From Bacteroidota bacterium (lineage in GTDB: Bacteria; Bacteroidota; Bacteroidia; Chitinophagales; Chitinophagaceae): 6,917 bases of DNA. Location: assembly GCA_029778965.1 (NCBI GenBank), contig JAKPBL010000519.1, forward strand, positions 1 to 6,917, read 5' to 3'. The notes under the pieces were generated by a model. It was not told where the DNA came from. It searched no databases and saw only the letters and a program-made list of their open reading frames with translations. Below are positions 6,321 through 6,917 of this stretch, one piece after another. Positions within the stretch are counted from its first letter, which is position 1, and every line of letters starts with the position of its first letter. A program made the position numbers and the translations under genes.

Positions 6321-6917
6321 ATGCGCAATACGCCGCCTCCCGCCGCCTTCTGGCAATACGATACCGGGTTTTGGTTTCAGCAACTGCAAAGTGCCGAAAA
6401 CGGGCTCAGCGCCGATGAAGCGGCCCGGCGGTACAAGCTGCTGCACCAGCAGGAGCCGAAGCAAAGCTCTTTTCAGAAAGATGTTCGGCTGTTCATCAGC
6501 CAGTTCAAAAGTCCGCTGATGCTGCTCCTGATTGGTGCGGTAATACTGTCGGCTTTCCTGGGTGATGCATCAGATGTATTCATTATTCTCTTTATCGTTT
6601 TGTCGTCGGGACTGATGAGCTTTTTCCAGGAAAGGAATGCGGGCAAGGTGATTGAAAAGTTGCAATCGCTGATTGCCCTGAAATGTACCGTTGTAAGGGC
6701 AGGCGTTTCTTCGGATATTCCTTCGGGTGAGATCGTTCCCGGCGATGTGCTGCTTTTGCATGCGGGTGACATGATTCCCGCCGATTGCCTCGTCATCGAA
6801 TCGAACCAGCTCTATATAAACGAAGCCAGTCTTACCGGAGAGTCTTATCCCAGTACCAAAGAGCCGGGCGTACTGAACGAGCATACCGAGCTGATACATC
6901 GTACCAACTGCCTCTGG
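6321..6917 (+). CDS. mgtA: MgtA-like magnesium-translocating P-type ATPase (type IIIB), N-terminal part
   Basis: The first 199 residues of a P-type ATPase that is open to the right edge; a full-length family member has close to 900 residues. Residues about 10-60 are the cation-ATPase N-terminal domain (GLSADEAARRY, 28-38). Helix 1 follows QFKSPLMLLL (61-70), and helix 2 spans about 84-102, ending in SFFQERNAGKVIEKL. The actuator domain then carries IVPGDVLLLHAGDMIPAD (138-155) and the dephosphorylation loop LTGES (171-175). The stretch HRTNCLW at the edge matches the RTNCLF-type segment that I recall from MgtA proteins and separates it from Ca2+ or heavy-metal ATPases. The phosphorylation site DKTGT and the ion-binding helices lie outside the window, so Mg2+ specificity is inferred. 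The ATG at 6321 was chosen; an in-frame GTG at 6294 would add nine residues but falls inside the hairpin region. Acts in the inner membrane, importing Mg2+ in characterised relatives. Confidence 0.88.
   Translation, partial: MRNTPPPAAFWQYDTGFWFQQLQSAENGLSADEAARRYKLLHQQEPKQSSFQKDVRLFISQFKSPLMLLLIGAVILSAFLGDASDVFIILFIVLSSGLMSFFQERNAGKVIEKLQSLIALKCTVVRAGVSSDIPSGEIVPGDVLLLHAGDMIPADCLVIESNQLYINEASLTGESYPSTKEPGVLNEHTELIHRTNCLW

Noticed and set aside
6473..6899. Minus-strand open frames opposite the P-type ATPase
   Set aside because: The plus strand reads straight through actuator-domain motifs including LTGES, so these are shadows.

Overview
The window looks like ordinary chromosome from a Bacteroidota bacterium, most likely a Chitinophagaceae-type or related soil/aquatic lineage. 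Three signs support this. There is a very large periplasmic double-propeller (Reg_prop/Y_Y_Y) sensor of the kind that is abundant in that phylum. No gene start has a clear Shine-Dalgarno sequence. The protein families are typical of the phylum, at roughly balanced G+C (judged by eye). No rRNA, tRNA, CRISPR array, insertion sequence or integrase was seen. The window is almost fully coding, and both ends cut through genes.

Layout, left to right. (1) Positions 1-2921, minus strand: the first 973 residues of a two-component-type sensor with a lipoprotein signal, about 13 visible propeller blades, a Y_Y_Y domain, one transmembrane helix and the start of a coiled-coil linker. It runs off the left edge before any kinase or DNA-binding domain. 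(2) A 148-bp divergent spacer. (3) 3070-4092, plus: a luciferase-like flavin-dependent monooxygenase. (4) 4132-4737, plus: a six-helix membrane protein of the Pr6Pr / FAR-17a-AIG1 type. (5) 4693-6249, minus: a GT39-type (PMT/ArnT-like) membrane glycosyltransferase whose 3' end overlaps gene 4 tail to tail by 45 bp. (6) A 71-bp divergent spacer. (7) 6321-6917, plus: the first 199 residues of an MgtA-like (type IIIB) P-type ATPase, cut by the right edge.

The genes do not form an obvious single pathway. The monooxygenase and the Pr6Pr protein share strand and are 39 bp apart, so they may be co-transcribed. The sensor and the monooxygenase share a divergent promoter region, as do the glycosyltransferase and the ATPase. 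I found no convincing evidence of a new multi-gene system. The most interesting single item is the Pr6Pr protein: by eye it keeps the Thr/His pair and the YPF motif of the mammalian AIG1/ADTRP lipid hydrolases, so it may be a bacterial membrane hydrolase. Also worth a look are the sensor's lipobox together with an inner-membrane helix, a short repeat in front of its propeller, and the 45-bp convergent gene overlap.
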